A stretch of DNA of 64,000 bases, taken from assembly GCA_963731125.1 (NCBI GenBank), contig CAVSVP010000017.1, positions 45,895-109,894 on the forward strand. Reading direction: 5' to 3'. Under the pieces are notes generated by a model. It saw only the letters and a program-made list of their open reading frames with translations. It did not search any database and was not told the origin of the DNA. Positions within the stretch are counted from its first letter, which is position 1; each line of letters opens with the position of its first letter. The position numbers were made by a program, and so were the translations under genes. This DNA is from CAVSVP01 sp963731125. GTDB taxonomy: Bacteria > Pseudomonadota > Gammaproteobacteria > Competibacterales > Competibacteraceae. This document shows positions 46,683 through 55,248 of the stretch, piece by piece.

Positions 46683-47891
46683 TTAAGTTGAACACTTAGG
46701 TGAGATTCTGTAGTTCCATTCGCCATGGAATCGAGCACGCCTGAGGTTAACGCTGTTCATCTGAGCATCAGTCACTTTTTTGCCTTTTGGGTAATCGTTG
46801 GTATCCAACTCAGCTTGAATATGTAACCCTCCGCGCGTGGTGGTATTGCCGATGAGATTGACTACCACTTCATGGCTGGTCAAGGGCTTGGCTCGCCAGT
46901 TGGTACTGATATGGCAAAACATCCGGTGCTCGATCTTGTTCCACTTGCTGGTTCCGGGCGGAAAATGACAAACTGAGATTTGCATCCCGGTCTCGTCCGC
47001 CAAGCTCTGAAGGGCGCGTTTCCAGAGTCGCACTCGGTACCCATTACTGCCGCCGCAGTCGGCCGTCACCAGCACATGCGTGGCCTGCGGATAGCTCACA
47101 CGTCCCATCTTGTACCACCAGCGTCGGCTGCTTTCCACGGCAAATTCGGCCGTATCATCATCGGTTCCCACACTGCCCCAACCGACATTCGCCGTCTGAT
47201 CATACCCGCCATAGGGACTGACCCGATCGGTGCCGAAATCGTGAACCTGGGTACGACGAGGTTGCCCTTTGCCTCGCCATTCCCGGCCCTGGTTGGCAAA
47301 CTCCCCGATCAACTCCTTTTTTTTCGTGTCCACCGAAATCACCGGCTACCCATGGCGTTGGAACCGTTTCACGCGCCGGGTCAGATACCGAAACTGCTTG
47401 TCCCGATCAGGATGCCCTCGGCCCTCTTCGGTTTTGCGATTGCTCTGCAGACGGTAGCCTAACTCCGAGAGTAATTCGTACATCTTTTGACGGCCTACTC
47501 GATAACCATCACTGGCCAGTGTCTCAGCTAGTTGACGCGTGCTCTTACAGGTCCAGAGCAACGGCGACTCGGGATCGCCGCGCGTGGTGTCCTCCACCAG
47601 CCCCTTGAGGGTATCGATCAGTGCCGGCGCCTGAATTGTCAATGCCTTGCGGCCCCCTCCCGGTTGCCGAATACGCCTGTCAGCTTCGTCCTTGTCCGAA
47701 CGCGCAAGTTCGCGCAGACCCCGATAGATTGTCGTCCGCGACAGCTGGGTTGCCTTGGAAACCAACGCTTTCCCCCCACGTCCGATCGCTTTCGTCTCCG
47801 CTGCCGCCCACAGTCGCTTCCTCCGCTCGTTGAAAAACGGCTCTAACGCAATATACTTCTCTCGGAGAGTATTAACCAGATTGATGTCCAT
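46683..47891 (-). pseudogene. ISAzo13-family transposase with internal amber codon
   Basis: N-terminal part: FFNERRKRLWAAAETKAIGR, helix-turn-helix (VSKATQLSRTTIYRGLREL), PGGGRKAL, PLLWTCKSTRQLAETLASDG, HPDRDKQFRYL. Then TAG at 47346-47348, and in the same frame PVISVDTKKKELIGEFANQG (Asp), VLVTADCGGSNGYRVRLWKR (Asp) and CHFPPGTSKWNKIEHRMFC (Glu). All DDE residues follow the stop. The family has Gln at the position of the TAG, so a single C-to-T change inactivated it. Confidence 0.85.
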
Positions 47892-48023
47892 CCGAGCAGT
47901 CTAGCAGAATCCCTATAATGTCCAAGTTATTCGCGGACACATCCTAGGGCAATCGCGCTATATAGCTCTTGACAGAGGAGGCAGGTAATGTTGGGAGGCA
48001 TGCTGATGTTGAGGAGGTAACCG

Positions 48024-49142
48024 ATGCTGTCTGATCCCCGCCCCTATTTTGCCGAGCTGCCTGACCCCCGCCGGGAAACCCGAAACAAGCTACACAAACT
48101 GAATGACATTCTCATGCTCGTATGTTGTGCCGTGCTCAGTGGAATTGAAGACTGGGTAGGGATGGAGGAATTTGGCAAGCAAAAGGAGGACTGGTTGCGA
48201 GAGTTCTTGGAACTGCCGAATGGCATTCCGTCGCATGATACGCTCAGTGACGTGTTGGGACGCCTGGCGCCGGGGGCATTTACCGACGCGTTGTTGCGGT
48301 GGGTGGAAGTCGCTATCCCGAGTTTAGCCGGTGAACCGGTGTGCCTGGACGGTAAGCGGTTGCGGGGTAGTCGAGTAGGCGAGCAAGCGGTTCACCTGGT
48401 CAGCGCCTATGCGGCGAAAGCTCGCTTAGTCCTTACGCCGCAGGCGGTGGCGGACAAAACCAATGAAATTACGGTGATGCCGGAATTGCTATCACTGCTG
48501 GATGTGCAAGGGGCGGTGGTTACGATCGATGCGATGGGCTGTCAGAAAGCCATTGCCCAGGACGTGATCGACGCGGGTGCGGACTACATCCTGGCTCTGA
48601 AGGACAACCACCCGGGTCTGCATGACGACGTGCGCTTATGGCTAGACACGGAAACGGCCCAGGGCCGCTTGCCCCAGCAGGAGACGGTAGCCAAAGACCA
48701 TGGTCGAATTGAAATCCGCCGCTACGCCCTGAGTGACGAGATTGCCTGGCTGGAGCAACCACCCGAGTGGGCCGGACTGCAAGCGGTCGGTCGCGGCGAA
48801 TCGACCCGAATCATCGGCGAGGCAACGACGACCGAATACCGCTATTACCGGTGCTCACTGACCGATCCGGCGTGCTTTGCCGACGCCGTGCGCCGCCACT
48901 GGGATACCGAGAATGGTCAGCATTGGATACTGGACGTGCAGTTCGGCGAGGATGCCAATCGGACACGCCAACATCACGCGCCCGAAACCCTTGCCCTGAT
49001 CCGGCGGATGGCGCTCAACGGGATACGCCATAACGGCCCCGCTAAGGATAGCCTGCGACGTCGTCAGCTGCGCGCTTCACTGAACGATGATTACCGCACC
49101 CATCTCATCTTCGGGCCTCAGAGGCTGTTGGAAAACCCCTGA
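48024..49142 (+). CDS. ISAs1-family transposase
   Basis: A 372-residue transposase: YFAELPDPRRETRNKLHKLN, LNDILMLVCCAVLSGIEDWV, PSHDTLSDVLGRLAPGAF, VCLDGKRLRGS (first Asp), GAVVTIDAMGCQKAIAQDVI (second Asp), DYILALKDNHP, RHWDTENGQHWILDVQFGED (Glu). The last residues (RLLENP) are encoded by the MITE at 49121-49210. The natural C-terminus has been replaced by a few codons. The catalytic core is complete. Confidence 0.9.
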   Translation: MLSDPRPYFAELPDPRRETRNKLHKLNDILMLVCCAVLSGIEDWVGMEEFGKQKEDWLREFLELPNGIPSHDTLSDVLGRLAPGAFTDALLRWVEVAIPSLAGEPVCLDGKRLRGSRVGEQAVHLVSAYAAKARLVLTPQAVADKTNEITVMPELLSLLDVQGAVVTIDAMGCQKAIAQDVIDAGADYILALKDNHPGLHDDVRLWLDTETAQGRLPQQETVAKDHGRIEIRRYALSDEIAWLEQPPEWAGLQAVGRGESTRIIGEATTTEYRYYRCSLTDPACFADAVRRHWDTENGQHWILDVQFGEDANRTRQHHAPETLALIRRMALNGIRHNGPAKDSLRRRQLRASLNDDYRTHLIFGPQRLLENP

Positions 49143-49210
49143 TCGAACGATTTCGGAGCATTTTAAATCAACGCATTAGCTTGCGCGCCAGGGTATTTTC
49201 CAACAGCCTC
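49121..49210. repeat. 90-bp MITE with IS5-like ends
   Basis: GAGGCTGTTGGAAAA at the left and its complement at the right, flanked by TCA at 49118-49120 and 49211-49213. The same end sequence (TTTTCCAACAGCCTC then TCA) closes the IS5-family element at the right edge of the window (63982-64000). The MITE is probably a deletion derivative of that IS; a 3-bp TNA target fits the ISL2 group of IS5. Confidence 0.7.
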
Positions 49211-49398
49211 TCAACTCACATAGCGCGATTGCCCTAGGACACATCCTAAGCGGCTTGTCCGCAGCTGAGCTTCATCGTTAGGGTGCGCCCTTTAACGGCG
49301 CAAGGGATTGTTCTTTCAAGAGAACCATACATGTGTTTTGCTTCAGATGGAATCGGAATTTTCCCTGCTTTGATACAGTTGGTAAAAAGTAGAGGAAA

Positions 49399-50696
49399 AT
49401 GACGATGACGAAGCGTACGAAGAGCAAACCGAAGCAGTACACGCCGGTGGAAAAAGTAGCGATTTTACGCCGGCATTTGGTCGATCAGGTGCCGGTCTCG
49501 GAAGTGTGTCGCGAGCAGCAGCTGCACCCGAACGTGTTTTACCGGTGGCAGAAGATCTTTTTTGAAGGCGGCGCCGCGGCCTTTGCCCCGAGCGGCTCGG
49601 CCCAGGTCAATCGCCTGAGCCAACAGGTTGAGGCGCTGCAAGCGCAGCTGGTGCGCAAGAATGACGTGTTGGCGGAGGTGATGGAAGCCTATGTGCAACT
49701 TAAAAAAAACACTGGGGTCCTCGGAGCGGGCGCTGGGTTGAGCCGGCGGTTCGCGCAGCGGTGGTGGCATTGCTCGAGTATGGCACGCAGCGGCTGGAGC
49801 TGCCGCTGACACGCCTACTAGGCTGGTTGGCGCTGGCCCCGGGCAAGGACTACGAGTGGCGCCGGCGCCAGGGCCAACCGAATCGCCATAATGGCATCAT
49901 CCCCAGCCGCCATTGGCTGCAATCCTGGGAGCGCGAAGCGATCATCGCCTTCGCCCGGCAGCATCGCCAGGACGGCTATCGGCGGCTGTGTTACCAGATG
50001 ATCGACGCCGAGGTTGTCGCCTGTGCCCCCAGCACCGTGTATCGGGTGCTGAAAGCCGCCGGCTTGCTTAACGCGTGGGAGGCTAAACCCACGCGCAAAG
50101 GCCAGGGCTTTGTGCAACCGACCTGTGCCCATGCGCATTGGCATATCGATATCTCCTACCTCAATCTCCAGGGCACGTTCTATTATCTGTGTACGCTTCT
50201 CGATGGCTATAGTCGCTGGATCGTGCAGTGGGTTTTGGGCGAGCAGATGACCGAAGTCGAGGTGGCCATTCTCTTGCAAGCGGCCCACGAACAGCACCCG
50301 GAGGCGACCCCGCGGGTGATTTCCGACAACGGCCCGCAATTCATCGCTAAGGAATTTAAGGCGTTCATTCGCCGCTCGGAGATGAGCCAAGTGCACACTT
50401 CGCCGGCCTATCCGCAGAGTAACGGCAAGCTCGAACGGTGGCATAAGTCATTGAAAGATGAATGTATTCGTCCGCAGACTCCAATCTCGCTCGAGGATGC
50501 GCGGCAGCTGATTGGCGTCTATGTGACGACGTATAATACCGAGCGGTTGCACAGTGCATTAGGCTATGTGGCCCCCGAAGCCAAGCTCCTCGGCCGCGAG
50601 CAGCACATCTTCGCCGAACGCCGGCGGCGGTTGCAACAGGCCCGCCAAGCGCGCCTCACCGCCTATCAGGCGCAGTTGCGAGTGCCTGCTGCATGA
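49399..50696 (+). CDS. IS3 element B transposase OrfAB (copy A)
   Basis: OrfA frame from 49399: helix-turn-helix (YTPVEKVAILRRHLVDQVPV, CREQQLHPNVFYRWQKIFFE) and leucine zipper (VNRLSQQVEALQAQLVRKND). At an A8 run near 49700-49707 the frame slips -1 into OrfB, whose listed open part (49761-50696) has CAHAHWHIDISYLNLQGTFY (Asp), PRVISDNGPQFIAKEF (Asp) and SNGKLERWHKSLKDECI (Glu). This is the standard programmed frameshift of IS3 elements. Intact. Confidence 0.88.
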
Positions 50697-50766
50697 ACCC
50701 AAGGGCATTGTTCCCAGGGCTGGCGCCGCACGGCGCCGTTCACCCTCATGGTGACCTCTTACCGGG

Positions 50767-52266
50767 CATATCGTTACCCATAACTCCAATCGCTAGCACG
50801 CTGGCTGACACGCGCGCCCAAACCTGTTTAAATACGCGGCTTCCCTAGCCCTGACAAGAGAAGGCGAGAAGGCGACATGAACGATTGGGTAGCGGAACTG
50901 GAGACGATTAATTTAGGAGATCAACGGCTCAATGAGCGAGCGCGGCAGGTGTTGGCGGATCTGGGGGCACAGCCCGGCGCAAGTATTCCAGCCGCCTGCG
51001 GCGGCTGGGCCGAGACCAACGCGGCTTATCGGCTGTTGGACCACGAGCGGGTAGGTCCCCAAGAGGTGCTGGAGCCGCATGCTGCCTGTAGCGAACAGCG
51101 GCTGGGCAACCAGCCGCTGGTACTGTGTATCCAGGATACCACGGAGCTTGATGATACCAGCAAGAGTGACATTGAGGGGTTGGGGCCGCTGAATTACGAA
51201 ACGCGCCGCGGATTGTACCTGCACCCGACTCTGGCGGTAACCCCGGATCGGGTGCCGCTGGGGGTGTTGGATGCGTGGGGCTGGGTACGGGAGCCGGGCA
51301 GTTTGGGCCAAGATAAAGATCCCCATCGGCCTATCGAAGCGAAGGAAAGCCTCCGCTGGCTCGAAGGCTATCAGAGCGTGGGTGAACTGCAAGCCCGCGT
51401 GCCTGAGACCCGACTGGTTTATACGGCGGACCGCGAAGCGGATATTTATGAAGTGTTTGCCGAACGCCACTGGGTCCAGCAGGCCCAGCTACCTTGTGCC
51501 GAGTGGTTGATCCGCTCCGAACATGACCGCAAGCTCCGCGATGGGCGAAACCTCTGGGAGGCGGCCGCTGAGGCGCCGGTACTGGCTCAGGTAGAATTCG
51601 ATAGGCCGGCGACCGATAAGCGCAAGGCGCGGCACATCGTCCAGACGCTGCAGGCCGTGCCGGTCACTCTCAAGGCGCCTTATCGCTACGGCCAGACGCT
51701 GCCGGACGTGGCAATCACCGCCCTGTTGGCCACCGAAGTCAATCCCCCGGCAGACGAAGCACCGATCACGTGGGTGTTGCTCACCAGCGTGCCGATAGCC
51801 ACGGCTGAACAGGCCGTCGAGGTCTTGCAATGGTACCTTTGCCGCTGGCAAATAGAGATCTTTTTCCGAATTCTGAAATCCGGCTGCAAAGTCGAAGAGC
51901 TACAGCTCGAGCACCTCGAACGCCTGGAACCGGCGCTGGCCTGTTATCTGATCATTGCCTGGCGGGTGCTGTATCTGACCATGCTGGGGCGCACCTGCCC
52001 GGAGTTACCTTGCAACGTCGTCTTTGCCGATGAGGAATGGCAAGCGGTGTCCATTGTGGCCAAGCGCCAACCGCCGCCCCAGGTCCCACCTTCATTGAAT
52101 GAAATGATTCGCATGGTAGCTGGCTTCGGGGGCTTTCTTAACCGTAAGGGCGATGGCTTCCCTGGACCACAAACCCTTTGGATCGGACTACAGCGAACTC
52201 GCGATTTTGTCCTGGCTATCGAAGCCCAGCGGGCTATGCAGAATTCAAGTTATGGGTAACGATATG
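50767..52266 (+). mobile_element. IS4-family (IS50/Tn5-like) element, 1500 bp
   Basis: The inverted ends are CATATCGTTACCCATAACT and AGTTATGGGTAACGATATG, with a 9-bp target duplication CTTACCGGG at 50758-50766 and 52267-52275. A 9-bp duplication is characteristic of the IS50 group. It is inserted in the 3' non-coding part of IS3 element B copy A. Confidence 0.92.
50877..52259 (+). CDS. Tn5-like IS4-family transposase
   Basis: A 460-residue transposase with the Tn5 layout: N-terminal DNA-binding domain (WVAELETINLGDQRLNERAR, PAACGGWAETNAAYRLLDHE), LVLCIQDTTELDDT (first Asp), LVYTADREADIYEVF (second Asp), and the Y-(2)-R-(3)-E-(6)-K signature in YLCRWQIEIFFRILKSGCKV (catalytic Glu). The C-terminal dimerisation part ends SSYG. 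Intact and likely active. Confidence 0.92.
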   Translation: MNDWVAELETINLGDQRLNERARQVLADLGAQPGASIPAACGGWAETNAAYRLLDHERVGPQEVLEPHAACSEQRLGNQPLVLCIQDTTELDDTSKSDIEGLGPLNYETRRGLYLHPTLAVTPDRVPLGVLDAWGWVREPGSLGQDKDPHRPIEAKESLRWLEGYQSVGELQARVPETRLVYTADREADIYEVFAERHWVQQAQLPCAEWLIRSEHDRKLRDGRNLWEAAAEAPVLAQVEFDRPATDKRKARHIVQTLQAVPVTLKAPYRYGQTLPDVAITALLATEVNPPADEAPITWVLLTSVPIATAEQAVEVLQWYLCRWQIEIFFRILKSGCKVEELQLEHLERLEPALACYLIIAWRVLYLTMLGRTCPELPCNVVFADEEWQAVSIVAKRQPPPQVPPSLNEMIRMVAGFGGFLNRKGDGFPGPQTLWIGLQRTRDFVLAIEAQRAMQNSSYG

Positions 52267-52492
52267 CTTACCGGGAGCGCCGGCGCTGTCCAGGAGGAGT
52301 TGCGAAGCAAAGCTCCTGGACAGTGCCGGCGCGTACGGTACCCTGATCATCATGAGGGTAACGGGGCCGGGTCCTTCACGATTCCTTCGAGTTGGGCTGC
52401 CAGCCCCTTGGCAACCAACTCATTTCGATGGGGCAAAATTCCGATTTCCGCTGAACCAACACACATAAACAACGGTATGAGGGCTATGCAGC

Positions 52493-53116
52493 GTGCGTCA
52501 GTCGGTGGCACCGGCTGGAGTGCGAAGCCTGCTAAGAACCGGGCGGCAGTTGCCCAACCACGGGCGACTGACCGAACAAGCCCTGCGACCTATGCGGACG
52601 CGAGAAACCTCTGTCTGAAGCGTCGTGATGAGCGCGGAGTGAAAGGGGGTTGAGACACTCCAGACCCAAAAGGGGATGGCGACGGGCCTATCCAGTCCTA
52701 ACGTGGGTAGGCGTTGTTCCCAAGTCGCCCGGCGTAGAGGAGGCCGCTACGGGTTGCTATCAGCTCTTGCGTTGGAACTGGGGAACTCCCACCCCGCTTT
52801 ACCTACGTTGGTAGGGTGCGAAAATGCCAGCACGCGGGCGGGAGGACGGAGGCAGCGTAGTAGCCAAACGCCTTGTTGTGATGACGAGAAGAGGGTGAAG
52901 GTCCGCCAGGTGAGGTGTACCGGAACAACTTGGCAAACCCGAACATGAGGTAAGTTTATTAATGAGTAGCGAGAGCTACAAGCGACCTTATGGCTTTGGC
53001 AGGGTCACTGCAAAGGGGAGCGGTTTCAAACCACCGAGCTGGAAAGCCGGATGCGTTGAAAGGCGCCCGTCCGGTTTGGAGCGGGGGAAAGGCTGAGAGG
53101 CCCTACCTATCGCTAC
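52493..53116 (+). ncRNA. ORF-less group II intron
   Basis: A 5' end GTGCG, then a long structured region with no maturase frame. Domain V at about 53044-53077: AGCCGGATGCGTTGAAAG pairs with CGCCCGTCCGGTTT in the usual bulged hairpin with the AGC triad and GAAA tetraloop. Domain VI follows (GGCTGAGAGGCC then CTACCTATCGCTAC) with an unpaired A as branch point. The limits come from these motifs and are good to a few bases at the 3' end. It needs a maturase in trans to splice or move. It sits between the cassette's IS3 copy and the QueC-like gene, so it would be in the leader of that transcript. Confidence 0.8.
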
Positions 53117-53139
53117 CACAAATACTCCAAGGAGCCTTC

Positions 53140-53946
53140 ATGAAAGAAATACTTTCTGAAAAAGAAAATGTTGCCCTGCTATGGACAGGGGGTTGGGATT
53201 CTACCTTTCAACTTTTGCAGTTGTTGATTATTCATCGGTCTCGGGTCACCCCGTTCTACCTGATTGACGCCGAGCGCCGATCAACCGGCGTGGAACTTCT
53301 GACAATGAAACATATTAAAGATCGCCTCTTGAAAGAATATCCTCATACCCACGAACTCCTTCAGTCTACCAAGTACTTCGCAATGGCAGATATTTCACCA
53401 GATTCGGAAATAACAGAAGCGTTTCAATCTCTCCTCAAAGAAAAATTTATGGGAGGTCAATATGATTGGCTTCCTCGATTTTGTAAGGAGAACGGAGTCG
53501 CTGATATTCAACTCTGCATACATCGTGACGACAAGGCGCACTTCGTTATTGAGCAGGTTGTTTCAGAGAGTACTAATGACTTACAAACTATTTTCCGAGT
53601 TGATCCAAAATTCAAAGAGACGAATGAATATCAGCTTTTTCGCTATTTTTCTTTTCCGATATTCAAACTAACTAAACTAGAGATGTCTGCTATTGCAAAT
53701 AAACATGGCTGGGGAAATATAATGGACATGACATGGTTTTGCCACACGCCAACAAACAATATGAGTCCCTGTGGAAAATGTAACCCTTGTCAATATACAA
53801 TTGAAGAAGGGCTTGGCTGTCGAATTCCTGTAAGAAACCGGTTGGTGGCTTTCTTTTATAAGTCAATTGTTCGACCACTAAATTCATTGGCGAAGATCAT
53901 ACTTAGCAAACTTGGTTTACTTAAGTATATCCAGAAAAGTGCCTAA
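53140..53946 (+). CDS. QueC-like PP-loop ATPase, integron cassette gene
   Basis: A 268-residue relative of 7-cyano-7-deazaguanine synthase. The N-terminal PP-loop is LLWTGGWDSTFQLLQLLI, with Trp in place of the usual Met/Leu. A C-terminal zinc motif CGKCNPC (about residues 207-213) follows MDMTWFCHTP. QueC makes preQ0 from carboxydeazaguanine; relatives also occur in 7-deazaguanine DNA modification and in surface-sugar clusters, so the exact substrate is open. The start has AAGGAG 7 nt upstream. The gene is visibly more AT-rich than its neighbours and ends in GCCTAACGA, the start of an attC. It is a foreign cassette gene. No queD, queE or other deazaguanine gene is nearby. Confidence 0.72.
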   Translation: MKEILSEKENVALLWTGGWDSTFQLLQLLIIHRSRVTPFYLIDAERRSTGVELLTMKHIKDRLLKEYPHTHELLQSTKYFAMADISPDSEITEAFQSLLKEKFMGGQYDWLPRFCKENGVADIQLCIHRDDKAHFVIEQVVSESTNDLQTIFRVDPKFKETNEYQLFRYFSFPIFKLTKLEMSAIANKHGWGNIMDMTWFCHTPTNNMSPCGKCNPCQYTIEEGLGCRIPVRNRLVAFFYKSIVRPLNSLAKIILSKLGLLKYIQKSA

Positions 53947-53956
53947 CGAATAAGGT
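53942..53956 (+). repeat. attC site 4, left end only
   Basis: GCCTAACGAATAAGG overlaps the QueC-like stop (TAA), as at attC 1. The rest of the site is replaced by the insertion element that begins near 53957. Confidence 0.45.
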
Positions 53957-54960
53957 AGGACTTACGCATTGACAGCGGCCTGATATTGTGGATTGAGATA
54001 ATCTTTCCCGATGATGAAGGAACTGACAAACCCAGCGACCACCTCCTTGTACAAATCACGCTGCCACTGATAGGCATTAGTGATGACCTCATGGATTTGC
54101 ATCTGCTGCAAATGGACGTAGCTGCACAGGGCGGCAAAAATAGGGTTGAGAATAGGGACTTTGCGGCGTACCTGGAATGTCTCGATGTGACAGACCTGCT
54201 TGATGAGACGGTGGTACTGCTCAATGTGCCAGTGCTGGTCATGACGTTTCTGGAATTCGGTTTGGGAGAAGGGTTCATAGGCATCGGCCTGCGGCAGAAA
54301 TACGACGTAATGGCGCAGTTGGTCTTTTAACCGCGTCCGAAACAGTTTTACCTCACCGAAATCGCGAAGCCAGACCTTACGCCCGTCGTCGGGGATATCC
54401 AGCTGCTGGACTTGGACCCAAGTGCCTTTTTCTATGACTACCCGGCGGTTGTTTTCCACGGCAAACAGGAACCCCATCCGGTGGTGTCTGACCGTCTTGA
54501 GGTTGCTGGCGCTGGAATACCAACTGTCCCCGGTGATGAAATCCGGTTGCAGCCCCCACGCCACCACCTGGACCAGCATGTCGAGGAAATAATCATTCTT
54601 GGTCTTGTGCTCGGTTTTGTCATAGACCCGATAGTTGACCGGCAAACTCCGCCCTTGCGGGTCGGTGTAATACAACGTGATCAGGTTTATCCCCTTGACC
54701 ACCCGGTGATGTTTGCCAGACCACACATGGCTCACCAAGTCCATGTGCCGGCTGTAAGGTTTATCCAAGGTGCTGTCATCCACGCTCAGTGTCCCACCCA
54801 CCGGATTCAACAGCTGGCTAGCCTCATCGAACAGGTCCTTCGGCTCGTATCCCTCCCGCCAGAGAAAGCGAGTGACGCTGTCATGAGAAATACCCATCAC
54901 TTCCGATAAGCGGGTACAGGTAGCCGATTTGGGCTCATATAAGGTTAGATTGTGTGAGCG
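53957..54960 (-). mobile_element. IS4-superfamily element, right end unclear
   Basis: Left end AGGACTTACGCA next to the attC fragment. Its complement was not found to the right, so that end is truncated or diverged; the coordinate 54960 is approximate. It carries one transposase on the minus strand. Confidence 0.55.
53962..54900 (-). CDS. IS4-superfamily transposase, probably 5'-truncated
   Basis: 312 residues from the first ATG, but the same frame is open further upstream (NLTLYEPKSATCTRLSEV), so the real start lies beyond 54900. Motifs: ISHDSVTRFLWREGYEPKDL, LSVDDSTLDKPYSRHM (first Asp), DFITGDSWYSSASNLK (second Asp), HWHIEQYHRLIKQVCHIETF (catalytic Glu in IEQYHR-IKQ). The order fits transposases of the IS4/IS701 superfamily. 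The C-terminus is intact. Confidence 0.72.
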   Translation of the reverse strand: MMGISHDSVTRFLWREGYEPKDLFDEASQLLNPVGGTLSVDDSTLDKPYSRHMDLVSHVWSGKHHRVVKGINLITLYYTDPQGRSLPVNYRVYDKTEHKTKNDYFLDMLVQVVAWGLQPDFITGDSWYSSASNLKTVRHHRMGFLFAVENNRRVVIEKGTWVQVQQLDIPDDGRKVWLRDFGEVKLFRTRLKDQLRHYVVFLPQADAYEPFSQTEFQKRHDQHWHIEQYHRLIKQVCHIETFQVRRKVPILNPIFAALCSYVHLQQMQIHEVITNAYQWQRDLYKEVVAGFVSSFIIGKDYLNPQYQAAVNA

Positions 54961-55248
54961 AAGCGAACCACAATCTGACCCGTTTGTTGGACGAGCCCGT
55001 GGGAAGAGTGGGGAGAGCTTTATATAGAAAATATCTTTTTCAAGCCTGAGTGCCCTAAAGCCCTACTATGGTGGGCAGATCCGCAAGGCAAGCCGAGTTC
55101 GTTGCGCTGGCGGCAACGGTAACCGGCATCGGCGCTGATGGGCGTATTTTAGGGCTCTCGAAGACGAGTGGGCCTGTCGGCTTCGGCTGCCGATGTGCCT
55201 AGGCGTCGAATTGTCACCTTCGTTTACATCATCAATGCACCTGCTGCC
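54901..55248. other. 348-bp region between two IS elements
   Basis: Holds the upstream part of the transposase frame (to about 54960), an 8-bp-stem hairpin AGATTGTG...CACAATCT at 54944-54973, and the probable IS91 terminus (TATTTTAGGG at 55145). I see no gene. Confidence 0.4.

Larger units (their letters stand above)
47944..49237 (+). mobile_element. ISAs1-family element, 1294 bp
   Basis: The inverted ends are CTAGGGCAATCGCGCTAT and ATAGCGCGATTGCCCTAG. An 8-bp target duplication GACACATC lies at 47936-47943 and 49238-49245. Inserted into the terminal repeat of the ISAzo13 element. A 90-bp MITE lies in its 3' part. Confidence 0.9.
46670..49245 (-). mobile_element. ISAzo13-family element with nested ISAs1
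   Basis: Ends AACGTGTCCG and CGGACACATC are inverted. Flanked by CTAAG at 46665-46669 and 49246-49250. The transposase is on the minus strand at 46683-47891, with an internal TAG. An ISAs1 element (47944-49237) lies inside its end sequence. Confidence 0.75.
46634..49281 (+). repeat. attC site 3, split by nested insertions
   Basis: Left arm 46634-46669 (TAACAAGACGCTGCAGCTG...) and right arm 49251-49281 (...GTCCGCAGCTGAGC then TTCATCGTTAG). Joined after removal of ISAzo13 and one CTAAG, they give a ~67-bp attC in which GCTGCAGCTG pairs with CAGCTGAGC, leaving one extra G. It follows the dehydrogenase stop by 15 bp. The insertion has destroyed the recombination site. Confidence 0.78.
49334..52463 (+). 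mobile_element. IS3-family element B, copy A (split by IS50-like element)
   Basis: Starts TGTTTTGCTTCAGATGG and ends CCGCTGAACCAACACA. The inner halves match copy B at 56572-58192. The flanks are CATG and CATA, a near but not exact duplication. The 3' non-coding part is interrupted at 50767-52266. It lies in the leader region of the QueC-like cassette. Confidence 0.85.
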
